Shown here: piece by piece, positions 21,306-37,651 of the stretch
Position numbering within the stretch: position 1 is the stretch's first letter
Layout of the letters: every line of letters starts with the position of its first letter
NCBI GenBank assembly: GCA_009602725.1
Contig: WELB01000063.1
Coordinates: 224,382-288,381 of the forward strand
Reading direction: 5' to 3'
Length of the DNA: 64,000 nucleotides
DNA from: Spirogloea muscicola
Taxonomy: Eukaryota; Streptophyta; Zygnematophyceae; Spirogloeales; Spirogloeaceae
Position numbers and translations under genes: made by a program
Notes under the pieces: generated by a model
Database searches by the model: none
What the model saw: the letters and a program-made list of their open reading frames with translations, nothing else
Told to the model about the DNA's origin: nothing

Positions 21306-24300
21306 ATGGATGCGCTGCCGGCGACGCCAGCGGCGTCGACGCCGGCACAGCCGAGGGCGCCTGGCCAGGGCCAGGCCTCCAAGCTGGCCACGAGGCACCT
21401 GGAGGTGCTGCGCATGAGCAAGGAGACGGTCATCAAGACGATGAAGCCGCGGCTCATCAAGACCCTGGCCGACCTCATCGGTGCGCAGCACCCTCTCCCG
21501 GCTATCTGCCTGCCTGCCCTCCTGTAACAAGGTGGCCTGGTCAGCGGAGCAGCCTCAGTAGTGCTTTGGCAGCTTGTTCAAGCCGATAGAGGTTAAGCAA
21601 CTCTCACACAGAGGTTCTCATGTGTGACTAAGTGAGCTGTTCTGAGGAGGGACACGGTAGTCAGACACCTGGCCAAGAAAAGCCGGGAAATCATCCAACC
21701 TTACCACTTACTCAAGAGCAAGGTGCTCGGTTTGGCTTGATGGCCAAGAGAGCTCCGTCTTTCTACATACTGTAAAAGTAACATTTCAGCTATTACTGAC
21801 CACAGAAGGTCTGGTGGAACAGATGTGAAAGCGCAGTGCCAGGGCAAGGATCATTCCTTGACAGAAGGAACCTCTCACGGTGCAATATATTGTGACTGAT
21901 AGAGCTTACCGACAGGAACCTCTGATGCTGCTTCATTGTTTATTCAATAACAGCACGGGAGGAGGAGAGGCAGGCTTTCCTGCTACTGACATCGCGCATC
22001 GATTCTGTTGTAAGGGCATGGTTTCGTCAGCAATTTGAAGAGATCAATGTGAGTATGGATTGCATTATGGCCATCTTTCATTGATGCGAAGTGAATTCTG
22101 CTTGACAGCACCCTCCCCAGCCCCGCAATACCTTGACTGGAGTAGGATACTGTGGTCAAGCAGAGTGACTGGTTGGTGCTGGGAGCACTTGTTGGTCTCT
22201 TCGCTATTACTGTTGAGTCAAAAATTGATTGCTCTTGGAGCCGTTCATGAGAGCTATTGCAGGCTGACTACATGTCCAGTGGCTGACACGCCCTCCTGGT
22301 GGCACCATGCAGCAATTGTACTCATTGTTCGACCCAGCTGATGGGCCAAAAAATGTCAAGCGGCAGAATTTGGCAGCAGCCCAGCTCGATGTGTTTGAGC
22401 AAGCCTTCTTGAAGGACCTCTTCCAGGTCCCTCACCATCTCCAATCTTTCAGTCCTCTTCACTAGACAGCTATTTCGTGTTGAACTTAGTGACTGTCAAT
22501 TCTGCCTTGGTATAGAAAGACAGCCTCAAACTGCATTCAGCTTACACACATAATAGTGCAGTTTCGCGCCATGCTATACGTCCCTAAGTCTTCTGTATCA
22601 GCCTTGCAACCCTTACCTTCTTGGGATTGATGCCTCAGGTTTTGATGAAGAGCAACTTCAAAATGCTTACCGATGCCGAATATAAGGTGGCCAAAGAAGG
22701 GCAGTATCTACTCAGCCTTGATGTTGACGTTGACATGAATAAGGTGTGGATGAAGCTTTCTGCTTTTGGAAGTTCAGGCTTGCAGATGTTTGTGTTCAGA
22801 CTTGTAAAAGGGAGACTCCATCACTATTGAGGCAGTATTGATATTGAGGGTTGTGCTTTTCTGCATGGATGTAAAGCTGGATGGCAAGCTCCTGTCCACT
22901 TACTTCGAGAACAATCCTTCCCAAGATCTTCCTTTCTTTGCAAAGAAGGTGCTGCAATAACTTGCTGGAAGTTGTGCAAAACCTAAGCAACTCACCTCAC
23001 TTTAACAACATCATTGCTGTGATCCCTTTCATATCACTGTCAACTGCAAGGAATGGACGAAAGCCTGGTACTAACTCAACAAGGTCGTATGTTAGTTTGT
23101 GAATGGTATTTATGTATATATACCTACTCAAGTCTCAAAACGAAGTTGTGAGCCATCTACTTTGTTATGCAGTATGTTGTTTTCAGACGCGGAGTGGGCA
23201 TTGACCGCACCACAGACCTCTTTCTTTTGGAGAAAGTAAACATGCTGCTGGCTGCTGTCTGGAATGGAGTACTTACAACGCTCAGGTGCCCTTGCACATC
23301 AGCATGCCTGTGCTTAACGCCAAAGGTGCTAGAATAGCACATGAAAAGTGTCATCACGATGGCATATGAGCTTATGCTCTTCAGTGACTGTCTTGCTGCT
23401 TGGGCAAATTGGTGCAGATTGAAGAAAGGCGAGCCTCCAGGGAACAAGGTCATTGAGCTGGACTCGCTGGCTGCAACAAAGAAGACAGACGCAATTGTGC
23501 CAGACGTGACAAGCACAGTCCACGCTCAGGGTGGAGTGGCGCAGGATCAAGATGAGATGTTTGTGGAGCGTATCCGCATTCAGAACATGAAGCTTACGTG
23601 CGGCCTCTTGCCTTCAGCAACAAAGTTGTGCGGATTGGCTTGGTTCTGACCAGAGGGCGGATGGCTGTTTGATTGATTTCCAAAATATAATGAAATGCAT
23701 CCAACTGCCTTGCTTGGTGCAGATTGGAGAATTTTACAGCAAAGCACACCATTCAAGAGCCGACGTTTGATCGCATGATTGTGCTTTACAGGTGAGTCCT
23801 CTCAATAGAATCTATGCATCTGGGCTATCTGGACAGGTGTCCAACTTCTTGCAAAGAATATGCGAATACCGCCTGCAAACCTTCACATGTCCATTTCTCA
23901 CCCTACTTTCTCTCTTGCCTCCATAATTGAATGCAATGTCATGGTCAGCTACAGTGGTTCTGTACATTGCCCTTCAAGTGTACAAGGTCTTGAATCCTTG
24001 TGACAATTCTCCTGGTCTGCTCTCAATCCCTTGTGCTGCAGGACCGCTGTTGCGCCCAGTGCTGATCCTGCAGAAGGCCGCGGCATCCACATTAAGCATT
24101 TTCGGCATGTTCCCATGGCTGACATGGAAATTGTACTGGTAAGCAAGGACGCTAGGGCCTGCTTATTCCCTTGTGCTGCTATGTTGTCCTAACATGCTTA
24201 CTATGTCATTGTCTACTAATGTGACTGGACAAAGGTTCAGTTGAGTCTACTATGACTGCATAAGACACACTTTCTCATCGTTCTTTGCAACAGCCTGAGA

Positions 24301-25982
24301 AAAAGTCACCAGGATTGACCCCAATCGACACTATCAAGCTTGCAGTTACTGCCCTCGGTGGCCTGGTATGCAAGCCCATCAGTGCCACTTTGATAGCTGA
24401 CTGCCCCATTAAGTGCAGCATTTATCTTGCTTCTGTTTTGATACTTCAGTGAGGGCACAATCAAGTTCAGCTTTTGACTGCTCAGACAAGCATAGCCAGT
24501 TGTTAACCATAACGAGATCCCCTCTCTTCTGTATGTGTCAGACTGCACTTTTTGGGTCATTTGAGTTGAAGCTGAACTTCAACGTTATGCTAGCAGTTCT
24601 TGGTGCTGTCGTTGGTTACCTCATGAAAGTATACTTCACGTAAGTTGCGAGCACCCAGGCTGCTTGTCAGCACCTCCGTCACAGGTGGCTGATAGACCAA
24701 TTGAAGCATTACACAAGCCTCTGATGTTGCTCAAGGAGTGCATGGCATAAGAGGCTCTCCCATCAGACAACGGTGGCCAAAGTAAGACACGAGGGAAAAT
24801 GCAGCAATGCAGCTTGTGTAGCTGTACCCAGGATGTAAGGAAGTCCTTTTGCTGCTACAGCAACAAGTCTTTGGCCAAGAATGCTTATTTGGATGACTGC
24901 TACGGCACACTTGACATGCAGCTTTGCAACGAGCATCAGAATTTATCAGGAGCTAATTATGAAGGCTGTGTATGACAAGCAACTGGACAGTGGCAAGGGC
25001 ACTCTGCTTCACTTGTGCAATGATGTTGTGGAACAAGAGGTGAGCATACTAGCTATCTGGCGGCACTCATTGTTGATTTTCTCGTCTCTTAGAAACTATT
25101 GATGTCGCTGGTCATGGATGTCAGACTCTTCCACAATCCCTTACCATTGCATCTGCTCTTGAGGCAGGTGAAGGAGGTGATTGTAGCGTACTTTGTGCTC
25201 ATGAGTCAAGGTTCAGCCACAGAGGCGGTATTGCTCTTTTGAACAACATATCTGCTGTATAGAAGCTCTGCTAGTCCTGCCGCTTTGTGCCGCTTTGACT
25301 AGAGTTGCAGCTGGCAGTTTCTCACAGCACAAGCTAGCAGGTTGATAGAAATGTCTCAGTCTGTCACGGCATAATATAGAGTGGGGTGCCGCTGGCAATG
25401 CAGGAGCTTGACAGGCGATGCGAAGGCCTGTTGGAAGGCGAGTTCAATGAGACATGTAACTTCGAAGTCAGGGACGCAATCACCAAGCTGGAACGCTTGA
25501 ACATTGTGAGCAAGGTAAGCACACTCGTATGTGCCTAGATGGACCTCAACCAGGTATTACTTTCAGAGCTGCTTGACTTAGATGGATCCAGTACAATGTC
25601 TGACTGTTTGGCCCCATCTACTGGCATGTATTTCACTTTGTCCATCACTGGCGTAACAAGCTAACAGCAAGAATTCTGGATGTGACCCATGAATCCTGTG
25701 ATTACATATTGCATCTTGCCTCCCTTTTTTACAGAGCTTAGAATCTATACAGCATCTTATGTCACCAAACTTGATACTTCCTTCTAGCCACCAAGCTGCC
25801 TATGTAAGTGGAACTGAACGGTTGACCAGACAGGTGCTCTGCTTCTTGTGGGATAATGCTGAAGAATGACACATGGTGATGTGCAGGACCCTTCTGGAGT
25901 ATATGTGCACCATCCTTTGAAGCAAGCAAATGATCTCATAGGCGTCACGACTGACGAGGTTGTCAGCCACATGCTGTCATAG
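21306..25982 (+). CDS. DUF3754 / TMEM143-like membrane protein, 15 exons
   Basis: Exons: 21306-21480, 21954-22048, 22313-22426, 22639-22743, 22877-22948, 23173-23285, 23418-23597, 23723-23791, 24042-24138, 24294-24365, 24542-24639, 24922-25039, 25168-25227, 25404-25514 and 25887-25982. All junctions are GT-AG and in phase, giving 524 residues. Family landmarks run in order: FFAKKYVVFRRGVGIDRTTD, FVERIRIQNMKLTLENFTAK, HTIQEPTFDRMIVLYR, FRHVPMADMEIVL, TPIDTIKLAVTALGGL, a hydrophobic segment NVMLAVLGAVVGYLMKVYF, YDKQLDSGKGTLLHLCNDVV, VKEVIVAYFVLMSQG and a C-terminal winged-helix-like RDAITKLERLNIV. This is the DUF3754 architecture (human TMEM143; plant homologues), a membrane protein of unknown biochemical role, often organellar. 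The N-terminal 60 residues (exon 1) are the least certain. Confidence 0.88.
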
Positions 25983-26640
25983 AGTCATACGCAGCTCACT
26001 GCTCTCTTTACTGCATGTATTATGTGCTCTAAAATTGCTGCATTTTGCAGTGAGCTGCCAAATCAGAAAAACATGGCATGCAAAATTGTTCATATTGTGA
26101 ATTGGGGACAGCGTCATGTACTTCCGTGGCTATTTGAATGTCAATTTGATCAATTCAGGAGCACGTAGATTTATACTCCTACTTTACTTGGCCTGAAAGA
26201 CTGTACTCTTTGTACAAAGGATTCGTAATGCATCTTATGAGAGGAGCACATTCATGGTGCTGTTAGTTCATCGCAGATTGTCTTGTTGGTCATTGCCTCC
26301 ACAGCAAAGGCTCTGAAGTGTTTTGACCAACTGTGAATCTGTTTCCACAACCATGGGCATGACTATGGCATGTGTTTTCCCACTAGAAGCCAGCTGTCAA
26401 AAATCTGCTCCAACTCGCTTGACAATGCAAGACCTCATATAAGAAATACCTCTCTGCTACTAAATAATGCAGACTGGCACAGTGAGTTTTTCGCTGTTAA
26501 TAACATAAGATGGGGTTAGCGTGTGGTATGAGTCATACAGTTCACGTCAAGGATAGCGGAACTAAGCATAGCTGCCAAACAAATGATCCACAGTGCCTGG
26601 AGGGTGCAAACCCTCTCACCGTAGTGTTACTCTGCCCATC
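25983..26640. other. Intergenic, nothing recognised
   Basis: AT-richer spacer downstream of the DUF3754 gene. No ORF with family similarity, RNA gene or repeat was seen. Confidence 0.5.
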
Positions 26641-27086
26641 ATGGGCAGGGGTCGCCATATGGGAAGGCGGCAAGGGTTACTGAAGCTCCTCAAAATGGAG
26701 GCGATACATGTGGAAGGCTGGCCCCAAAGGATGGACAACATCCAAAGGCGCTGGGAAGTACAGACACTTGAAAAAGCAAGTGGCTACTAAGGATGGCCAC
26801 TCATCAAAACGTAGGCAACCGCTGCAAATTGAAAGGACTAGTAGTCGGAAGATAGTTGCCTTGTCGATAGTCAGAGGCGGCACCCAGGGCATGGCCGATA
26901 TCAGATGCAAGGCAAACCCCAGTAACACTGAAGCGAAGTGGAAAGACGAATACTGTACACTAGGGGCCGGAGAGCGTTACATTCTGGCTGCTCGCCCTGC
27001 TGCCCTTGCCATCAAAGGCACTGCTTACCGCGCAACCGCTTGCAGGAAGAAGCAGGAGGTCAAGCCACCGAGCCACCTAGGTCCGT
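26640..27086. repeat. Decayed repeat region
   Basis: A decayed minus-oriented hairpin copy (GGAAGGCTGGCCCCAAAGGA TGGACAACATCC, about 26710-26755) is followed by sequence without recognisable coding content. Confidence 0.4.
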
Positions 27087-27121
27087 CCTAAACCCTAAAC
27101 CCTAAACCCTAAAGCCTAAAT
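27087..27121 (-). repeat. Interstitial telomere-like CCCTAAA block
   Basis: CCTAAA, three CCCTAAA units and one GCCTAAA are read directly. The unit is the plant/green-algal TTTAGGG telomere repeat. It is surrounded on both sides by retroelement and hairpin repeats. Confidence 0.9.
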
Positions 27122-27214
27122 CATTGCGATGTGGGACCAACTCATCCAGCCACTGGATGATTGGCGTGCTTAAAATTGTCTCGCCAAGGGACATGGTGAT
27201 AGCGTGCCCTGCCT

Positions 27215-27430
27215 TCAAGGCTGAGGGGACCAACTGATGTGGTCGACAGTGTCCATGGTGACCACATTGTCGATGATGCAGGCGCTCCATTCAGGCATGA
27301 TGGCGACCAAGTCGACGCGCCTTGTATGAAAAGCGTCAGCCACAGCAACCGGGTATTCTACCTCCTGGAAGATGCAGAACATAGCATCCCTGCGGAGGTC
27401 ATAGGCGGCCGTTACGCCCTTCATCAGAAC
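27215..27430 (-). pseudogene. Internal retroelement fragment
   Basis: On the minus strand it reads AAYDLRRDAMFCIFQEVEYP, then VAVADAFHTRRVDLVAIMPE, ACIIDNVVTMDTVDHI. This is the same DLVAI..DVVT segment as at 12.8-12.95 kb, truncated on both sides; the telomere-like block begins about 100 nt beyond it. Confidence 0.55.
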
Positions 27431-27451
27431 ACCCTTCCAGTAGCGGGCGGT

Positions 27452-27634
27452 GGCCTTCGAACCATTGTCAATTCTTTTCGGGCTGGCTTTTCACAGCCCT
27501 TGCCCCCATTGGGAGAGCCACTTCTTCTTTGAGAGGCCAGCCCAGAAAAGAAGAAGTGGCTCTCCCAATGGGGGCAAGGGCTGTTGAGAAGCCAGCCCGA
27601 TGTCCGAAAGGAATTGACAAGGTTCGAAGGGGCC
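27452..27634. repeat. Foldback pair of hairpin repeats
   Basis: Left arm 27452-27527 (CGAACCATTGTCAATTC, CGGGCTGGCTTTTCACAGCC, CCCCCATTGGGAGAGCCACT) is mirrored by the right arm 27551-27634, about 24 nt later. The right arm carries a small internal insertion (GATGTCCGAAAGG). The outer flank CCAGACTACGAGCTAACCAG is the extended unit also seen at 7480, 20450 and 28460. Confidence 0.75.
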
Positions 27635-27739
27635 AGACTACGAGCTAACCAGCGACTACGGGGCCTGAAAAGAGAGTGAACCGAGGGGTCCAGCGCAGGA
27701 TGGTGCCGCCAGCTCCGTCCCTTCAGAGGCATCCCGCTC

Positions 27740-27960
27740 CTTCAGACCTTGTCCATTTCTTTGGGCTGGCCTCTCACAGAGGAAGTGGTTCTCACAGCCA
27801 CCAGTCAACTAGAAGAAAGGGCTCGCCCATTGAGGATAGGGGCTGGAAAAGCCAGCCAAAAAAAAGATTGAACAAAGTACGAGAAGGGGGCCAGGGGAAG
27901 CGCTAAGAAAAACAAGCACAACAACAGTCGATTGGGCCGCGCTTTCTTTCATTCGTTATA
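27740..27960. repeat. Further hairpin repeat copies
   Basis: A direct partial copy lies at 27745-27785 (CTTGTCCATTTCTTTGGGCT) and an inverted copy of the long subfamily at 27820-27930 (GGGCTCGCCCATTGAGGATA, GGGGCTGGAAAAGCCAGCC, GGGGAAGCGCTAAGAAAAAC). Confidence 0.6.
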
Positions 27961-28115
27961 GAATGCGGTTATCATTGAGTCTACAGCGCTCCCAGGCACT
28001 CGCGATACACCAGCGTGCCGGTCGTGCATTAGCACAGGCTAATGGCTTCCGTGGTGGTGGTTTGGTGCCTCAGCTTAGCTTGTCAGATATGCATGTGCTC
28101 ACTCGGGGATATTAG
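27960..28115 (+). pseudogene. Retroelement 3'-end fragment, third subfamily
   Basis: Reads RSQALAIHQRAGRALAQANG, FRGG, PQLSLSDMHVLTRGY and TAG at 28113-28115. Unlike the other copies it is followed by a family-B repeat rather than by a hairpin repeat. Confidence 0.55.
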
Positions 28116-28164
28116 TGTCCCCCTTAGCCTGCTCATTACCCAGTTAACAGGTCATTTGTAAGGC

Positions 28165-28240
28165 TTGAATTGGCCTCCCTCTCAATTTCATGCGCACCGC
28201 GCGCCTTCTCTCTCATTCGGAGGCAAAGCACTGCATTGCC
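28165..28240 (-). repeat. Family-B dispersed repeat
   Basis: On the plus strand: GAATTGGCCTCCCTCTCAAT TTCATGCGCACCGCGCGCC. This is the reverse complement of the unit at 50668-50745, 45415-45490 and 45575-45660. Confidence 0.6.
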
Positions 28241-28374
28241 TACTGGGCCCGGCCGTTTGGGCTCGTTGTTCACAGTCTGTCGCGACGTCCAGCGTGACTT
28301 GGACCAGTCGTACACATACCGACCGACGGGAAAGGCTTCCCAATTGGCTCCTCCGCTGCGACGGGCACAATCTT

Positions 28375-28495
28375 AGAAGAAGTGGCTCTCCCAATGGGGG
28401 CAAGGGCTGTGAGAAGCCAGCCCGAAAAGAATTGACAAGGTTCGAAGGGGCCAAAGTACGAGCTAAGCAGCGACTGCGGGGCCTGAAGAGGATCT
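28375..28495 (-). repeat. Extended hairpin repeat, solo copy
   Basis: AGAAGTGGCTCTCCCAATGG, GGGCTGTGAGAAGCCAGCCC, GAAAAGAATTGACAAGGTTC, then CGAGCTAAGCAGCGACTGCG GGGCCTGAAGAGG. It is an intact example of the unit, about 115 nt. Confidence 0.65.
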
Positions 28496-29099
28496 TCAAT
28501 CTTAGGGACGCTTCATGGGCGCCCGCTTGCAAGGTAGAATGCTCGCAGCCCCTTCTCACACCACGACAACTGAGTTGCGCGCCATTATCATCAACGTCAT
28601 CCACCCACCTCAGCTAACCTTGTCACATCGAAATCAATCAGCCAGTGTAGCTTGGGGTGCTGCTTTATTACTCGCTTGGTCTTCGCTTGCCTTCAGAGGA
28701 AAGAGGCCGCTGAATTGTTTGGGCGCTTCGTTGAAAAGCGAGTCAAGTGCATATAGATGGATTGTAACGAGTCGACTCGAGAATATGCCTGCCTGCAATC
28801 GTGTCCGCAGTCGTGAAGCAACAGCTGACAGTGTATCTTCCGACCTTCGTGGGTTGACATGCTGCAGAATCCACGAAGGTCGTTGTCATTTCCAGCTGCC
28901 ACTGTGGGCATGATCAGCTGACGTGCACTGCCGTTGCAGCAAGCGCTTGCAGTTGCAACACTGGCCAGGGGCAGCACTCTCAATGCGGGTGACAGCGGTG
29001 GTGGAGATGCGGAAGTGTGGGCAGCCTGCAGCCTTGGCGGGCTTTGCTTGAACATCAGCATCGTGGGAGCGTTGCAGCTGCACAGCGTGGCGCGGTGTC
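28495..29099. other. Intergenic, upstream of NAA40
   Basis: No gene recognised. It contains the presumed promoter and leader of the NAA40 gene. An imperfect inverted pair (GACCTTCGTGG and CCACGAAGGTC) occurs at 28842-28882. Confidence 0.4.
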
Positions 29100-30938
29100 A
29101 TGGCGCAGCTGACCAGCCGAGAGAAGCGGGCCCTGGGAGGCGAGATCCGCCGTCGTCAGGTAGCTGGCAAGCTCGAGCATGCCATGCTTGCCGTTGGCAG
29201 ACCCTACTGCATTACTTCCGCAGTGCAGGCTCCAATAACAGATGCAGCTCGCAGCTTACCCATCTCGCCTGCCCACCTCCAGGAGCTCGCTGGTCGGCGC
29301 AGCCTGAGGGCGCTGCTGCGCACTGCCAATGCCATGCCGGACCCCCTGGCCGCATCCTCCGCCACCAGCTGCTTCAGCTGCAATGGTGTGTCACCAGCAG
29401 CAGTCTTTGCATCACACCGGAGCTGCACATGCACTGTGACAGCGGTGCTGACTTTCGCTGCCAGTTGGCAGTGGGGCCGTAGGCGTGGACGTGAGGCTGC
29501 ACTATGCGACGGGCCAGAACCTGCCGCGGAGCGTGCAGGCGTGCTTGCTGGGCTTGCTGGAGGTGCCAACCCCAAAGCCCTTCCAAGTACCCGAGCCTTG
29601 AGTTCCGAGACAACCCTCCACCTCATAACGACCAGAGCAGCCCTGATTGTCAGCAGACATATGGTGATTGACGTGGGGCGTTGTGCTCGACAGGACCGCT
29701 TAGACCTCCTCCATTCATTGGCAGAGTGCCTGCACCTCACCACTGCCTTCGGCCCTGACTCTGGATGATTACCTGAATTTGCTTAGCTGCAGCTCCAGCG
29801 GCTGATTTATGCTGGACTGTCTGGATCCAGCCAATTTCGAGATGAGCCGCTTGAAGCTGACACCTTCCCTCCCTGTGGCTGTGCCATGGTAGTCAAACAT
29901 GCAACGGTACCACGGCGCTGCATGGCTTGCTGAGGCTAAGCTCAAGCAGGCCCAGCTCGTAGAGGACGGCGCCAAGTACATCCTCATCATTCCAAATGTC
30001 AAGGCCATCTTGGCCTCTGGGACGACCGCGCTAGGCGTCCACCGTAATAGCCATGACAGAGCTCGGTCACCACCCGCAGATGATCCGACTGAGCCGCAGG
30101 GCTTCGTGCAGTTCCGCTTTGTGGAGGAGGAAGGCATGCCAGTGCTATACGTATATGAGCTGCAGCTCGGCCACCCATTGCAACGCTGCGGACTCGGCAG
30201 TTTCCTAATGCGGCTGATGGAGGGCGTCGCTCAGGAGGTACTCTGTGGTTTTTCTTGCAACATTGCTGTGGCAGACCACCACCTTTGCTTTGTATCCGTC
30301 TCAGCCATCGACCAGGCTTCTTCTGGTGTAGCTTCTGAGAATGTGAGTCCAGGCAAGATTATTGCGGGTTGCCAAGGTTCACCTTCCACTTCTGGGCTGT
30401 TCGACAGAGCTCGATGGTCGGCGTTATGCTCACCGTGCAGACGAAGAACACCGGCGCTTTGGACTTCTACCTTCGAAAGCTCAAGTGAGTGTGCAATCAA
30501 CCATGGTTATTTATTTATCTGTCAGATCATAATGCGCGGTTGCAACATGCAAAAGTGGCACAGCCCTGGCTAAGGGACCTAAGCACGCAATTTGGGCTGA
30601 TCCTGTGTGGTGTCTCTGCCGATGGCTGTGCCGGGCCAAGCAGCTACGAGATCTCGCCAATATCCCCCAACAGAGTGACCTCGGAGGTAAGATCACCCAT
30701 CATTTCTTCGCATTGCCGCTCGAGCACCTGGTACTGTGCGTCAGGATACCTTTGAATGAGTGACGAAGACAGTAGCCTCAACGAGATTGTGGCCCTCACT
30801 CTGTGCTTGCAGGCTAGCAACTCGAAGTATGACTATGTCATCTTGCAGAAGATCTCTGACGCTGCTGCAAAGAAGGTCCTAGAGGTAAGTATTCATGAGC
30901 ACTCAAGGTCCTCCACTTGGCTTATCTGGTGCTGCTGA
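29100..30938 (+). CDS. NAA40: N-alpha-acetyltransferase 40 (NatD, histone H4/H2A)
   Basis: Exons 29100-29159, 29283-29385, 29483-29562, 29893-30237, 30408-30484, 30644-30686 and 30813 onward join in phase. NatD acetylates the N-terminal Ser of histones H4 and H2A. Family landmarks: an N-terminal basic helix (REKRALGGEIRRRQ), VDVRLHYATGQNLP, SNMQRYHGAAW, GFVQFRFVEEEGMPVLYVYE and LQLGHPLQRCGLGSFLMRLM (the acetyl-CoA-binding R/Q-x-x-G-x-G/A loop). SSMVGVMLTVQTKNTGALDF YLRKL, YEISPISPNRV and YDYVILQKIS follow. Between YILII and PQGFVQF lies an extra loop of about 30 residues compared with the usual enzyme. The coding end is either the in-frame TGA at 30936-30938 or a further exon after a GTAAGT at 30885. 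A TGTAA at 30950-30954 favours the nearby stop, giving about 277 aa against roughly 240 usually. Confidence 0.87.
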
Positions 30939-31781
30939 CATCAACCAGATGTAAAATTCAATGCAGCCTTTAACACATCACGATGCTGCTATAGAGCAGA
31001 TAGCGCTGATGACACTTGCCTTCTCCCAAATCCTTGAGTACCACATGAGACTTATTGGAGCTTTTTGCCCTTAACCGAGGTACGAATGAAGAGGCATATC
31101 ACTGATTGAAAGCATTCACTACATGGACCAGGCCAGGGGACAGGCTTGCCTGGAAGAATCGGCAGAACACAGCGGTCGGAGAACTGAGCGGCTGTCCCAA
31201 CTATGAGCCAGGCAGTCTTTACTCATCAGTAGCTCAATCAGAAGCCCTGCACTCAAAATATACTCTCTGGCCAAGGAGCAAGTCAACTTTAGGAGAGTTC
31301 GCTGCCACTGGTTACCGATGAGTGCATCATCCAGAGTTCAAGGAAGTCCACTCTAAAGCAAGGCAGGCTGTGATCGGTCAAGAAAGCCAGCAGAGCGATG
31401 CCCTCACTCAGTTATGTCGTACAATCTCAACTGTTACTCTTTGTGATACCAAAGAAGGTGCTTGCTTTGTGCCCCAAGAGAATCCTATATGAACCATCTG
31501 CAAGTGCACCTCCAGGCAGGAAGCTGGCAGCTATGCTATTCAATGAGTAAGAACTACTTATCAGTTCAAGCAACAATATTCCACACCATAGCTTCGGTTT
31601 TGGTAGACAGCAAGAGTGCATGGCAGGTGCAACGACACGATTGCCAGCCTGAGGTGCATACAATGGTGGCTCACATTACAGTCCGCTTGTCGCAGGCAAG
31701 ACTACTGAAACAGGGGCTGCAATGTGTTGCTCAGCCCCTTCCGGTTTGGGCCAAATGAGGCTTGATTAGCCTAAAACAGGC
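30939..31781. other. Intergenic between convergent NAA40 and VHA-A
   Basis: Tail-to-tail spacer. TGTAA signals lie at 30950 (plus) and 31676-31680 (TTACA on plus, for the minus gene). No other feature was seen. Confidence 0.45.
31676..31680 (-). promoter_or_regulatory. Candidate TGTAA poly(A) signal of V-ATPase A
   Basis: Plus strand TTACA, about 100 nt beyond the VHA-A stop at 31782. Confidence 0.35.

Positions 31782-37651
<5,870 letters not shown>

Noticed and set aside
30756-30938. A small separate 60-codon gene
   Set aside because: It is the C-terminal exon of NAA40 (YDYVILQKIS), read from an upstream in-frame ATG that lies in the intron.
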